DNA of 14,962 nt from RGIG4708 sp045633845 (GTDB lineage Bacteria; Bacillota; Clostridia; UMGS1810): assembly GCA_045633845.1 (NCBI GenBank), contig JAZQZC010000041.1, positions 1 to 14,962 on the forward strand, written 5' to 3'. The first letter of the stretch is position 1. Each line of letters opens with the position of its first letter. The notes under the pieces are model-generated. The model searched no databases and was not told where the DNA came from. It was given only the letters and a program-made list of their open reading frames with translations. Of this stretch, positions 1-7,042 are shown one piece after another. The translations under genes were made by a program, and so were the position numbers.

Positions 1-70
1 ACTGTGGCAATACACTCCTTCGAATAGTCAAAGCTATAAATTGTTATAAAAAGTCCACAGTGTTTTATTG

Positions 71-79
71 ATTATATCA
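71..79 (-). promoter_or_regulatory. Possible leftward extended -10 promoter
   Basis: Read on the minus strand, this is TGA followed by a perfect TATAAT, an extended -10 element; the -35 region is poor. About 50 nt downstream on the same strand an AAGGAG (15-20) is followed four bases later by TTG (8-10), a plausible start for a gene leaving the window on the left. Only three codons would be visible, so no CDS is called. The plus-strand frames entering from the left all hit stops by position 71, so an upstream plus-strand gene ending here is an equal alternative. Confidence 0.3.
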
Positions 80-104
80 TAAAGGTTTAAAAGAAAGGAG
101 AGTA

Positions 105-158
105 TTGATATATTTAGGACTAAATATATCATACAAGAATTGCTATGGCAGGCTATAA
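105..158 (+). CDS. Possible 17-codon leader ORF overlapping the rlmB start
   Basis: The only good SD before rlmB (AAAGGAG, 94-100) sits 44 nt from the rlmB ATG, but just four bases from a TTG at 105. This opens a short frame, MIYLGLNISYKNCYGRL, ending in TAA at 156-158. It overlaps the rlmB start (145) by 14 nt in a different frame, an arrangement that would allow translational coupling to an rlmB start with little SD of its own. Most of its first half lies in the palindrome at 106-131. It has no recognisable homology. It may be chance: the TTG spacing is a little short and nothing but position supports translation. Confidence 0.25.
   Translation: MIYLGLNISYKNCYGRL
106..131. repeat. 12+12 bp perfect inverted repeat in the rlmB leader
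   Basis: The arms TGATATATTTAG (106-117) and CTAAATATATCA (120-131) are exact reverse complements separated by two bases. The palindrome sits between a strong SD-like AAAGGAG (94-100) and the rlmB ATG (145). As DNA it looks like a dimeric repressor operator; as RNA it would be a 12-bp hairpin next to the ribosome loading site. It has no T-tract and is not a terminator. Confidence 0.75.
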
Positions 159-933
159 CAAAAACGAAAATCATTCAGCATTTGAAATGGAAAGATCAGA
201 CAAATTAGAGGGCAGAAATCCTGTAATGGAAGCAATAAAATCCGGTAGAACAATCGACAAGGTATTTGTTTTGGCAGGAGAGAAAAATGGCTCTGTGGTA
301 AAAATAATTTCCCTTTGCAAGCAGAACAAAATCCCTGTTATCGAAGTGGATAAATTCAAGTTAGACAAAATGAGCACAACAAAAGCCCATCAGGGTGTTA
401 TTGCCAATGTTGCAGCAAAGGATTACTGCTCTGTTGAGGATATTCTTAAATATGCCGCATCAAAGGGTGAAAAGCCTTTTGTTGTAATATGTGACGATAT
501 AAATGACCCACACAATCTGGGCTCTATTATACGTACTTCAAACGCTGCAGGTGTCCATGGAGTTATTATACCTAAGCGAAATTCTGTAGGACTTACCGCA
601 ACTGTTGCAAAATCAAGTGCAGGTGCAGTTGAGTTTACAAATGTTGCAAAGGTAAGCAATCTTGCTCAGACAATAGACAAATTAAAAGAAAATAATATAT
701 GGATTATCGGCGCAGATATGGACGGCGAAAACGACATATATTCTCAGGATTTTTCGGGTGGTGTTGCAATTGTTATAGGCAGCGAGGGCTTTGGTATTTC
801 GCGTCTTGTAAAAGAAAAATGTGATTTTATTACCCGTATTCCTATGCTTGGCGAAATCAACTCTCTTAATGCATCTGTTGCCGGCGCCCTTATGATATAC
901 GAAACTGTAAGACATAGACTTAAAAATAAGTGA
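145..933 (+). CDS. rlmB: 23S rRNA (guanosine-2'-O)-methyltransferase RlmB (SpoU/TrmH family)
   Basis: Cytoplasmic SAM-dependent 2'-O-ribose methyltransferase, expected to act on the peptidyl-transferase-loop guanosine of 23S rRNA (G2251 in E. coli numbering). The 262-residue length is normal. An N-terminal L30e-like substrate-binding domain begins with LEGRNPVMEAI (21-31). The knotted SpoU domain carries motif 1 (DDINDPHNLGSIIRTSNAAG, 117-136, with the catalytic Asn/Arg), motif 2 (GSEGFG, 212-217) and motif 3 (IPMLGEINSLNASVAGA, 232-248). ATG 145 has only a weak SD, and an in-frame TAA at 121 bars a longer start; ATG 187 is possible but would trim the N-terminus before the GRNP motif. copA starts 10 nt downstream, suggesting cotranscription. 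The exact target nucleotide is inferred from the family; a TrmH-like paralogue cannot be fully excluded. Confidence 0.9.
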   Translation: MAGYNKNENHSAFEMERSDKLEGRNPVMEAIKSGRTIDKVFVLAGEKNGSVVKIISLCKQNKIPVIEVDKFKLDKMSTTKAHQGVIANVAAKDYCSVEDILKYAASKGEKPFVVICDDINDPHNLGSIIRTSNAAGVHGVIIPKRNSVGLTATVAKSSAGAVEFTNVAKVSNLAQTIDKLKENNIWIIGADMDGENDIYSQDFSGGVAIVIGSEGFGISRLVKEKCDFITRIPMLGEINSLNASVAGALMIYETVRHRLKNK

Positions 934-943
934 GGTATTTGTT

Positions 944-3151
944 TTGGCTAATGTTATATTAAACGTTACAGGTATGACTTGCGCTGTGTGCGTTGGAGCT
1001 GTAGAAAAAGCTGTTTTAAGGCTTGACGGCACACAATCTGTTAATGTAAATCTTACAACAGGCAAGCTTAAGGTTGTATATAATGATAAATTGCTTGATA
1101 TTGAAACCATTAAACAGGCAGTAATATCAGCAGGCTACGGCATTGCAGATAATTCAAAAGTTAATATTGATACATCAAATGCATTGCTTAAAAAGCTTGT
1201 TATATCAGCAATTTTTGCAATTCCATTGTTTTATATTTCTATGGGGCATATGATGGGAATGTATGTGCCACAAATTATAAATCCTGTGTATCATCCGTTT
1301 AGATATACGGTTTTGCAGCTTGTGTTGTCGCTTTGCTGTATTATTAACGGAAAAAGCTTTTTTATAAAAGGGGCAAAAACCCTGCTTGCAGGGTCACCTA
1401 CAATGGACACCCTTGTTGCATCAGGGGCAGGAGCTGCTTTTGTATATGGTATATATATGACAATAGATATGTATTTTAACAAATCATATCACAATGCCCA
1501 CAATTTGTATTTTGAGTCAATAGGTATGATTATTACACTTATTTTGTTTGGCAAATACCTCGAGTCAAAAAGCAAAAGCAAAACCACTTCTGCTCTTAAC
1601 AAATTGATTGACTATATGCCAAAAACTGCAACCATAGTTGTTGAGGGTGAAAAAATCACTCTCGAAATTGAGCACATATCCAAAGGTGATATTGTTGCAG
1701 TTGGTGTAGGGGAACAGATACCAGTTGACGGAAAAATTGTTTTGGGTAATTCCACTGTTGACGATTCACTCCTTACGGGCGAAAGTATTCCAAAAGAAAA
1801 AAGTATCGGTGACAGTGTATATGCGGGTACCATCAACAGGCTTGGGTACCTTGAAGTTGAGGTTGAAACCGCTTCGGACAAAACAATACTTGCAGGCATT
1901 ATAAATATGGTAGAAGAGGCTGCCATCAGCAAGCCTCATATTGCAGATATTGCCGACCGCGTATGCTCGGTGTTTGTGCCTGTGGTAATAAGTCTTGCGT
2001 TTTTGTTTGCAATAATCTGGCTTTTGTTTGGCCAAACCTTGCAGTTTGCCCTTAATATATTTATTTCTGTGCTTGTAATTGCTTGCCCATGTGCTCTTGG
2101 ACTTGCTACACCTACTGCTGTTACTACAGCTGTGGGCAAAGGTGCTGAGAGCGGTATATTAATACGTGATGCTCAGGCTCTTGAGTTGCTTTCAAAAACA
2201 GATATGGTTGTTTTTGACAAAACAGGAACTCTTACCGAGGGTAAACCCTCTGTTGCGGATATTTTGACAATTGACGGCTACGACAAAAACGAACTGGTAA
2301 AAGAAATTGCCGCTGCCGAAAGAGCCTCAGGGCATCCTCTGAGCGATGCTATAATTGAGTATTGTTCATTAAATGGCATTACAGAGCATCCGTTTGACGA
2401 TTTTGAGTCAATACCTGGTATGGGCATCAAATTTGCTTTTCAAGATAATGTTTATTTTGCGGGCAACAAACGATTGCTTGAGCATAACAAAATTGATGTT
2501 CCTGAACAGGATATCGATAAATTATCTGCGGAAGGAAAGGCAATAATACTTGTTGCCAAAAACAATAAATATATTGGCGTAATTGCCGTCAGTGATGCTA
2601 TAAGAGAATCTTCGTATAAGGCTATACAGCTATTGAATAAAATGAATATCAGCACTATGCTTTTGTCGGGAGATAATAAGCTGTCTACAGGATACACTGC
2701 AAAAAAACTCGGCGTGACACAATTTGTGTCAGATGTGCTGCCTGACGGCAAGGCTGATTGCATTAATAAGTTAAAAAATAACGGCAAATGTGTTGCAATG
2801 ACCGGTGACGGTATTAACGACTCTGTTGCACTTACAAGCGCAGATGTGGGCATTGCAGTTGGCAGCGGAAGCGAAATTGCCATTGAGGCTGCTGATGTGG
2901 TTATTATGAACGATGATGTAATGAGTGTGGTTAAATCTGTAAAATTGGGCAGAATTGCTATGAAAAACATAAAGCAGAATTTGTTTTATGCGTTTGTTTA
3001 CAACACACTTCTTATTCCTGTTGCAGGCGGTGTGCTTATACCATTTTTTGATATATCGCTCAATCCTATGATTGCATCTGCGGCAATGGCGTTGAGCTCT
3101 GTATCGGTTGTAACCAATGCACTTAGAATAAAGTCAAAAAAATTGATATAA
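944..3151 (+). CDS. copA: Copper-translocating P1B-type ATPase CopA
   Basis: Membrane ATPase that exports Cu+ from the cytoplasm. In order: one N-terminal HMA metal-binding domain with GMTCAVC (10-16); membrane helices with a Met/His-rich first loop (about 99-107); actuator TGE (278-280); the membrane metal site CPC (381-383); phosphorylation site DKTGT (425-429); the P1B His-Pro pair (464-465); hinge GDGIND (621-626). A Tyr-Asn pair (686-687) and a late Met/Ser-containing helix (about 715-725) fit the Cu+ subclass rather than Zn/Cd. The 735-residue protein is complete. The start is TTG 944, eight bases after GAGG (932-935). No copZ chaperone or csoR/copY regulator lies beside it, and I see no copper operator; it appears to be carried in the rlmB transcript. 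Confidence 0.93.
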   Translation: MANVILNVTGMTCAVCVGAVEKAVLRLDGTQSVNVNLTTGKLKVVYNDKLLDIETIKQAVISAGYGIADNSKVNIDTSNALLKKLVISAIFAIPLFYISMGHMMGMYVPQIINPVYHPFRYTVLQLVLSLCCIINGKSFFIKGAKTLLAGSPTMDTLVASGAGAAFVYGIYMTIDMYFNKSYHNAHNLYFESIGMIITLILFGKYLESKSKSKTTSALNKLIDYMPKTATIVVEGEKITLEIEHISKGDIVAVGVGEQIPVDGKIVLGNSTVDDSLLTGESIPKEKSIGDSVYAGTINRLGYLEVEVETASDKTILAGIINMVEEAAISKPHIADIADRVCSVFVPVVISLAFLFAIIWLLFGQTLQFALNIFISVLVIACPCALGLATPTAVTTAVGKGAESGILIRDAQALELLSKTDMVVFDKTGTLTEGKPSVADILTIDGYDKNELVKEIAAAERASGHPLSDAIIEYCSLNGITEHPFDDFESIPGMGIKFAFQDNVYFAGNKRLLEHNKIDVPEQDIDKLSAEGKAIILVAKNNKYIGVIAVSDAIRESSYKAIQLLNKMNISTMLLSGDNKLSTGYTAKKLGVTQFVSDVLPDGKADCINKLKNNGKCVAMTGDGINDSVALTSADVGIAVGSGSEIAIEAADVVIMNDDVMSVVKSVKLGRIAMKNIKQNLFYAFVYNTLLIPVAGGVLIPFFDISLNPMIASAAMALSSVSVVTNALRIKSKKLI

Positions 3152-3163
3152 GGAGAAACAATT

Positions 3164-3436
3164 ATGAAAAAAGGTGTTATTACAGTAGTTGGAAAAGACA
3201 GAGTGGGTATTATTTGTGGTGTTGCAAATATACTTGCCGAGCAAAACGTAAATATTCTTGATATTTCCCAGACAATACTTCAGGATATTTTTACAATGAT
3301 GATGATTGTTGATATCGAAAATTGCGGATGCGAGTTTTCAAGGCTTTCAAAACAGCTTGCAGACAAAGGTCAAGAGCTTGGTGTTGATATCAGAATTCAG
3401 CTTGAAAAGATATTTCAGTCTATGCATCGAATATAA
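3164..3436 (+). CDS. ACT-domain protein (UPF0237 family)
   Basis: A 90-residue protein that is essentially one ACT domain, the small ligand-binding fold that senses amino acids and similar metabolites. The opening MKKGVITVVGKDRVGIICGV is the typical ACT strand-loop-helix start with Gly and Asp at the ligand loop, followed by the NVNILDISQTI strand, as in the GcvR/UPF0237 group. No catalytic domain is attached, so it probably acts as a homo-oligomeric sensor or partner. Its SD (AGGAGA, 3151-3156) overlaps the copA stop codon. The next gene starts 11 nt downstream and encodes UPF0210, with which this family is commonly paired, so a regulatory partnership is likely. Ligand and function are unknown. 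Confidence 0.88.
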   Translation: MKKGVITVVGKDRVGIICGVANILAEQNVNILDISQTILQDIFTMMMIVDIENCGCEFSRLSKQLADKGQELGVDIRIQLEKIFQSMHRI

Positions 3437-3447
3437 GGAGATTTGCT

Positions 3448-4809
3448 ATGATTAACCAGTACGAAGCCAGAGAAACTATCCATATGATAGAAAATGAAAA
3501 TCTGGATATACGAACAATAACAATGGGGATTTCCCTCTTTGACTGTGCCGACTCTGACTCTGACAGAGCGTGTCAAAAAATATATGACAAAATAACAAAA
3601 TATGCCGAAAACCTTGTAAAAACAGGTGAAGATATCGAATGTGAATATGGTATTCCAATTATTAACAAAAGAATATCCGTAACACCAATTTCGATGATAG
3701 CTGCTGCAAGCAAAGATACGGGCAGCTATGTTAAATTTGCAAAAGCTCTTGACCGCGCCGCAAAGCAGGTTGGTGTAAACTTTATAGGCGGTTTTTCTGC
3801 ATTGGTTCAAAAGGGCTTTACAAACAGTGACAAAATACTTATAGACAGCATTCCCGAGGCGCTTTCGCAGACAGATATAGTGTGTTCCTCTGTAAATGTC
3901 GGCTCCACAAAAGCTGGAATTAATATGGATGCCGTAAAATTGATGGGTGACAAAATAAAGCTTTGTGCCGATTTAACCAAAGCCAATGACGGTTTTGGCT
4001 GTGCAAAACTTGTTGTGTTTTGTAATGCAGTTGAGGACAACCCATTTATGGCGGGCGCATTTTTGGGTGCAGGCGAGCCGGAATGTGTTATCAACGTCGG
4101 CGTAAGCGGACCGGGTGTTGTCAAGCACGCTCTCGAAAAGGTAAAGGGCAAAGACTTTGGAGCTGTGTCCGAAACCATCAAAAAAACTGCTTTCAAAGTA
4201 ACCCGTATGGGTCAGCTTGTAGCAAGAGAAGCATCAAAAAGACTTAATGTACCATTTGGTATAGTTGATTTGTCACTTGCACCAACTCCTGCAGTTGGCG
4301 ACAGTGTTGCATATATATTAGAAGAAATGGGTATCGAAAAATGCGGTGCCCATGGTACAACCGCAGCATTAGCGCTTCTTAATGATGCAGTAAAAAAGGG
4401 CGGTGTGTTTGCCTCTTCGTATGTTGGCGGATTAAGTGGCGCCTTTATTCCTGTAAGTGAAGATGCTGGTATGATAAGTGCCGCATCAATGGGAACACTC
4501 TCACTCGACAAGCTTGAAGCAATGACTTGTGTCTGCTCGGTTGGTCTTGATATGATTGTAATTCCCGGAGATACAACAGCTTCTACAATTTCGGCAATTA
4601 TTGCCGACGAAATGGCAATCGGTATGATAAACAACAAAACCACCGCAGTAAGAATAATTCCTGCTCCCGGCAAAAAAGTAGGGGATGTGGTAGAGTTTGG
4701 CGGGCTTTTGGGCACAGGACCTGTTATGAGCGTCAGCCCATACTCAAGTGCCGAATTTATCAGCCGCGGCGGCAGAATTCCTGCTCCTATACACAGTTTG
4801 CGTAATTAA
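3448..4809 (+). CDS. UPF0210/DUF711 'PFL family' protein, function unknown
   Basis: A 453-residue, probably cytoplasmic protein of the DUF711/UPF0210 family, annotated 'PFL family' for a fold resemblance to pyruvate formate-lyase/ribonucleotide reductase barrels. Recognition rests on the early IRTITMGISLFDC segment, a Gly-rich middle (INVGVSGPGVVKHALEK), the MTCVCSVGLDMIVIPGDT segment, and the C-terminal GGRIPAPIHSLRN. Cys residues in the MTCVCSVG segment are placed where a radical or redox role could be imagined, but no pyruvate formate-lyase glycyl-radical motif is seen at the C-terminus and no activase is encoded nearby. A clean SD (AAGGAG, 3435-3440) overlaps the preceding stop. The tight link to an ACT protein suggests ligand control. 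No substrate can be assigned. Confidence 0.9.
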   Translation: MINQYEARETIHMIENENLDIRTITMGISLFDCADSDSDRACQKIYDKITKYAENLVKTGEDIECEYGIPIINKRISVTPISMIAAASKDTGSYVKFAKALDRAAKQVGVNFIGGFSALVQKGFTNSDKILIDSIPEALSQTDIVCSSVNVGSTKAGINMDAVKLMGDKIKLCADLTKANDGFGCAKLVVFCNAVEDNPFMAGAFLGAGEPECVINVGVSGPGVVKHALEKVKGKDFGAVSETIKKTAFKVTRMGQLVAREASKRLNVPFGIVDLSLAPTPAVGDSVAYILEEMGIEKCGAHGTTAALALLNDAVKKGGVFASSYVGGLSGAFIPVSEDAGMISAASMGTLSLDKLEAMTCVCSVGLDMIVIPGDTTASTISAIIADEMAIGMINNKTTAVRIIPAPGKKVGDVVEFGGLLGTGPVMSVSPYSSAEFISRGGRIPAPIHSLRN

Positions 4810-4820
4810 GAGGTCGAGTT

Positions 4821-5414
4821 ATGCTTAAAATTAAACAAGCCATATTGGTAGAGGGTAATTATGATAAAATCAAGCTGTCGCAGATTGTTGACGCTACAAT
4901 TGTTGTGCTTGACGGATTTATGATATACAAAAATGTCAAAATGCAAAATATGATAAAGCAGCTTGCAGACACCTGCGGTGTTATTGTATTTACCGATTCT
5001 GATATGGCAGGCTTCAGAATAAGAACCTTCCTGAAAAATATCCTCAGCGGAAAAAATGTTTTGCATGCATATATTCCTGATATAGTAGGAAAAGAAAAAC
5101 GCAAGTCAAAGCCGTCAAAAGAGGGATTTTTAGGTGTTGAGGGTGTAAGTGATGATATTATCATCCAAAGCTTAAAGGATGCTATCGGCGGTGAATTTTT
5201 GCAGCAGCCAGAGGAAATCAGGCATCTTGTGACAAAAACTGATTTGTTTACAGACGGGTTTTCGGGCGGTACAAACAGTGCGATATACAGAGAGCGCCTT
5301 ACCGATGTGCTCAAACTCCCACGCAGGATATCTGCAAATATGCTTATAGATGTAATAAACAGTCTTTATACATACGAAGAATATAAAAAGATTGTAAAGT
5401 CAATCAAATTTTAG
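4821..5414 (+). CDS. rnmV: Toprim-domain protein related to ribonuclease M5
   Basis: RNase M5 is the Toprim endoribonuclease that trims 5S rRNA precursors in Firmicutes. This 197-residue protein (B. subtilis RNase M5 is slightly shorter) shows the Toprim acidic glutamate in LVEGNYDKIK (Glu11) and the metal-binding pair in VFTDSDMAGFRIR (Asp59, Asp61). It also has GVEGVSDD (105-112), which lines up with GVEHAS in M5, and an M5-like C-terminal domain (DUF4093) with DGFSGGTNSAIYRERL. The SD AGAGG (4809-4813) begins in the upstream stop codon, and the gene ends in a strong terminator. A YabE-like gene follows; in B. subtilis yabE and rnmV are also neighbours, though in the opposite order. That supports the assignment, but true 5S processing is inferred and a divergent paralogue is possible. 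Confidence 0.75.
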   Translation: MLKIKQAILVEGNYDKIKLSQIVDATIVVLDGFMIYKNVKMQNMIKQLADTCGVIVFTDSDMAGFRIRTFLKNILSGKNVLHAYIPDIVGKEKRKSKPSKEGFLGVEGVSDDIIIQSLKDAIGGEFLQQPEEIRHLVTKTDLFTDGFSGGTNSAIYRERLTDVLKLPRRISANMLIDVINSLYTYEEYKKIVKSIKF

Positions 5415-5442
5415 AGTTGCCATGACGGCAACTCTTTTTTTT
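5413..5442 (+). terminator. Rho-independent terminator after the Toprim gene
   Basis: Perfect 9-bp stem AGAGTTGCC (5413-5421) / GGCAACTCT (5427-5435) with a five-base loop, followed by a run of eight T ending at 5442. The stem starts inside the TAG stop codon. This marks the end of the rlmB-copA-ACT-UPF0210-Toprim unit. Confidence 0.93.
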
Positions 5443-5848
5443 GCAAAAAACATACCCAAGTGGGAGAAAATTTCATAAAATAATATTTTTGTTGCATTTT
5501 TTGTCGAATTCTGAGGTGATTTCATACCTATTTAATTAAGTTTTTAATAAAAAACGTAAAATTAATTTATTTGTTACAAAATTAATACCATATATTGTGC
5601 TTCGGTACTTCTGTGTACTACATATTGCAAAAAAGATTACATAATTTTTGGCAATTATGCACAAAAAAATTACAGAATTTAATAATTTTGTAATTTCTGG
5701 TTAATATATACATAAAATGTACAAACTGCTTGTTAACAGGGTTTTTTCAACACAAACAATTGTTTTTGTACAAATTTTTGCTCAAAAAAACACATTGATT
5801 TTTTTGTGGGTTTTGCACACTGAAAATTGGTAAAAAATGGAAAGCAAT
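5443..5848. other. AT-rich intergenic region, no gene seen
   Basis: About 400 nt with stops in every frame and no convincing SD-start pair. It holds the long hairpin at 5667-5696, a 12-bp palindrome AAACAATTGTTT (5754-5765), and two TGTACAAA octamers (around 5719 and 5767). A small possible hairpin region (5592-5625) contains a GTGC-TTCG-GTAC tetraloop stem. Long A and T runs dominate. The region is upstream of the strong promoter at 5849, so it is not its transcribed leader; it could carry operators, an upstream AT element, an antisense transcript end or a small RNA. Confidence 0.6.
5667..5696. repeat. 13-bp AT-rich hairpin, terminator-like on the minus strand
   Basis: AAATTACAGAATT (5667-5679) and AATTTTGTAATTT (5684-5696) pair over 13 positions with a single G-T wobble, around a TAAT loop. 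Seven A precede the left arm, so a leftward transcript would have this hairpin followed directly by a U-run, as in an intrinsic terminator. The stem is very AT-rich and no leftward gene is visible to its right. Confidence 0.5.
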
Positions 5849-5877
5849 TTGACAAAATCAGGTGATTAACTTAAAAT
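5849..5877 (+). promoter_or_regulatory. Sigma-A promoter for the YabE-like gene
   Basis: Perfect -35 TTGACA (5849-5854), 17-nt spacer and -10 TAAAAT (5872-5877, one mismatch to TATAAT). The start of transcription would be near 5884, giving a leader of about 43 nt with AGGAGG at 5916-5921. This is the best vegetative promoter in the window and indicates substantial constitutive expression. Confidence 0.85.
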
Positions 5878-5926
5878 AGTCAAAGTGAGCAAAGCAAATA
5901 GCTAGCAAAACGAACAGGAGGCATTT

Positions 5927-7015
5927 ATGCATAATAAAATTTACGCCTTTTGTGCCAGAAAGCTTAACAACATAAGTTCGTACAGTATTTATGACACATT
6001 TGGCAATATTAATCGTGCACGAAGCAAAAAAGCTGCTTTTCTTGCAGTTGCGTTTATTTTTGCAAACACAGTAACCTTTGCTGCTCCGGTAACAGTTGAT
6101 GTTACAATAGTGGATAACGGTATATCTAAGCAAGCCGTTACATCCCGAACTACTGTCGGCTCTGTTTTAAATGAGCAGGGTATATATGTCGGTCAGTACG
6201 ACATTGTTACACCTGATACAAATCAGACCGTTTCGGACGAACAGGTTATTGTGATAGACCGTGTAAAAAAAGTCACCGTTAATGACGGCGGCATAACAAG
6301 TGAATATTATACAACCAAAGATACAGTTGGTGAAATGTTGGCTGACAACAGTATTGCGCTTGGCTTTTATGATATAATTGATAAGTCAATTGATTCAAAG
6401 CTTGACGAAAATACTGAGCTTACAATTACAAGAGTTGTAAAAACAACAATTGCAGTTGACGAGCCTATTCCTTTCAGGACAGTTACAACTGAGAGCCAGA
6501 GTTTGTTGGAGGGTACAACAAAAGTTACTTCAAATGGCTCAGAGGGTGTGCTTACCAAAAAGTATGAGGTATTTCTTCACAATGGTGTTGAAGTAAGCAG
6601 AACCCCAGTTTCTTCAGAAGTTACCAAAAAACCGGTTAACAAAGTAATCAGTGTAGGTACAAGACCACACCACGGACAGGCGCCTCGCAATTACAAAGCC
6701 GTACTTACCTGTACTGCTACTGCATATGATTTGTCATATGAAAGCTGCGGCAAACACCCCGGCGACAGAGGATACGGCATTACTGCAACAGGTACCTATG
6801 CAAAATATGGTACAGTGGCTGTTGACCCGAGAGTTATACCTCTTGGCTCAAAGCTTTATATCGAAACCTCTGACGGAAGCTTTGCATATGGTTATGCAAC
6901 TGCCGAAGATACAGGCGGTGCAATTAAGGGAAACAAAGTTGATTTGTTTTTCCCGACATACAATGAATGTATAAGCTTTGGAAGACGTAGCGTAAAAGTA
7001 TATATATTAGAATAA
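5927..7015 (+). CDS. YabE-like cell-wall protein: DUF348 repeats, G5 and 3D domains
   Basis: A 362-residue exported protein, probably acting on peptidoglycan. A cytoplasmic N-terminal stretch is followed by a hydrophobic segment (about 36-54, ending near Ala-Ala), either a signal peptide or a membrane anchor. Then come two DUF348 repeats (about 56-98 and 114-155), a G5 domain (about 170-245) and a C-terminal 3D domain (about 258-361). The three conserved aspartates are visible in VAVDPRVIPLGS (Asp300), AEDTGG (Asp328) and KVDLFF (Asp339). This is the YabE/stationary-phase Rpf-like layout; the 3D domain resembles the MltA barrel, so a lytic or remodelling role is inferred. It has its own promoter and SD and ends at a bidirectional terminator. 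It stands next to the RNase M5-like gene as in B. subtilis, but downstream of it. Confidence 0.9.
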   Translation: MHNKIYAFCARKLNNISSYSIYDTFGNINRARSKKAAFLAVAFIFANTVTFAAPVTVDVTIVDNGISKQAVTSRTTVGSVLNEQGIYVGQYDIVTPDTNQTVSDEQVIVIDRVKKVTVNDGGITSEYYTTKDTVGEMLADNSIALGFYDIIDKSIDSKLDENTELTITRVVKTTIAVDEPIPFRTVTTESQSLLEGTTKVTSNGSEGVLTKKYEVFLHNGVEVSRTPVSSEVTKKPVNKVISVGTRPHHGQAPRNYKAVLTCTATAYDLSYESCGKHPGDRGYGITATGTYAKYGTVAVDPRVIPLGSKLYIETSDGSFAYGYATAEDTGGAIKGNKVDLFFPTYNECISFGRRSVKVYILE

Positions 7016-7042
7016 AAATAAGGCATTTAGTGCCTTATTTTT
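7014..7042. terminator. Bidirectional terminator between the convergent genes
   Basis: Core stem AATAAGGCA (7017-7025) / TGCCTTATT (7031-7039) with loop TTTAG. It extends outward as A/T pairs, giving a T-tract to the right (7038-7046) for the YabE-like gene and an A-tract to the left (7014-7018) that serves as a U-run for ylbJ. The loop contains the ylbJ stop codon (7027-7029), and the hairpin starts at the other gene's stop (7013-7015). Confidence 0.9.

Noticed and set aside
1..61. Inverted repeat ACTGTGG (1-7) / CCACAGT (55-61)
   Set aside because: Seven bases with a 47-nt gap is within chance, and the outer context is cut by the window edge; no transposase or target duplication supports a mobile-element end.
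2452..2970. Open minus-strand frame of 172 codons opposite copA
   Set aside because: It is a codon-bias shadow of copA: hydrophobic and Ser/Thr-rich with no domain, no SD, and covered by a firmly identified gene.
4212..4715. Open minus-strand frame opposite UPF0210
   Set aside because: Shadow frame with no promoter, SD or recognisable motif.
3448..4809. True pyruvate formate-lyase
   Set aside because: Despite the 'PFL family' name, the length is only 453 residues, the C-terminal glycyl-radical motif is absent, and no activating radical-SAM gene is near.
5878..5926. c-di-AMP (ydaO-type) riboswitch before the YabE-like gene
   Set aside because: Such riboswitches often precede wall hydrolases, but the promoter leaves only about 43 nt of leader, too short, and the conserved sequence blocks are absent.
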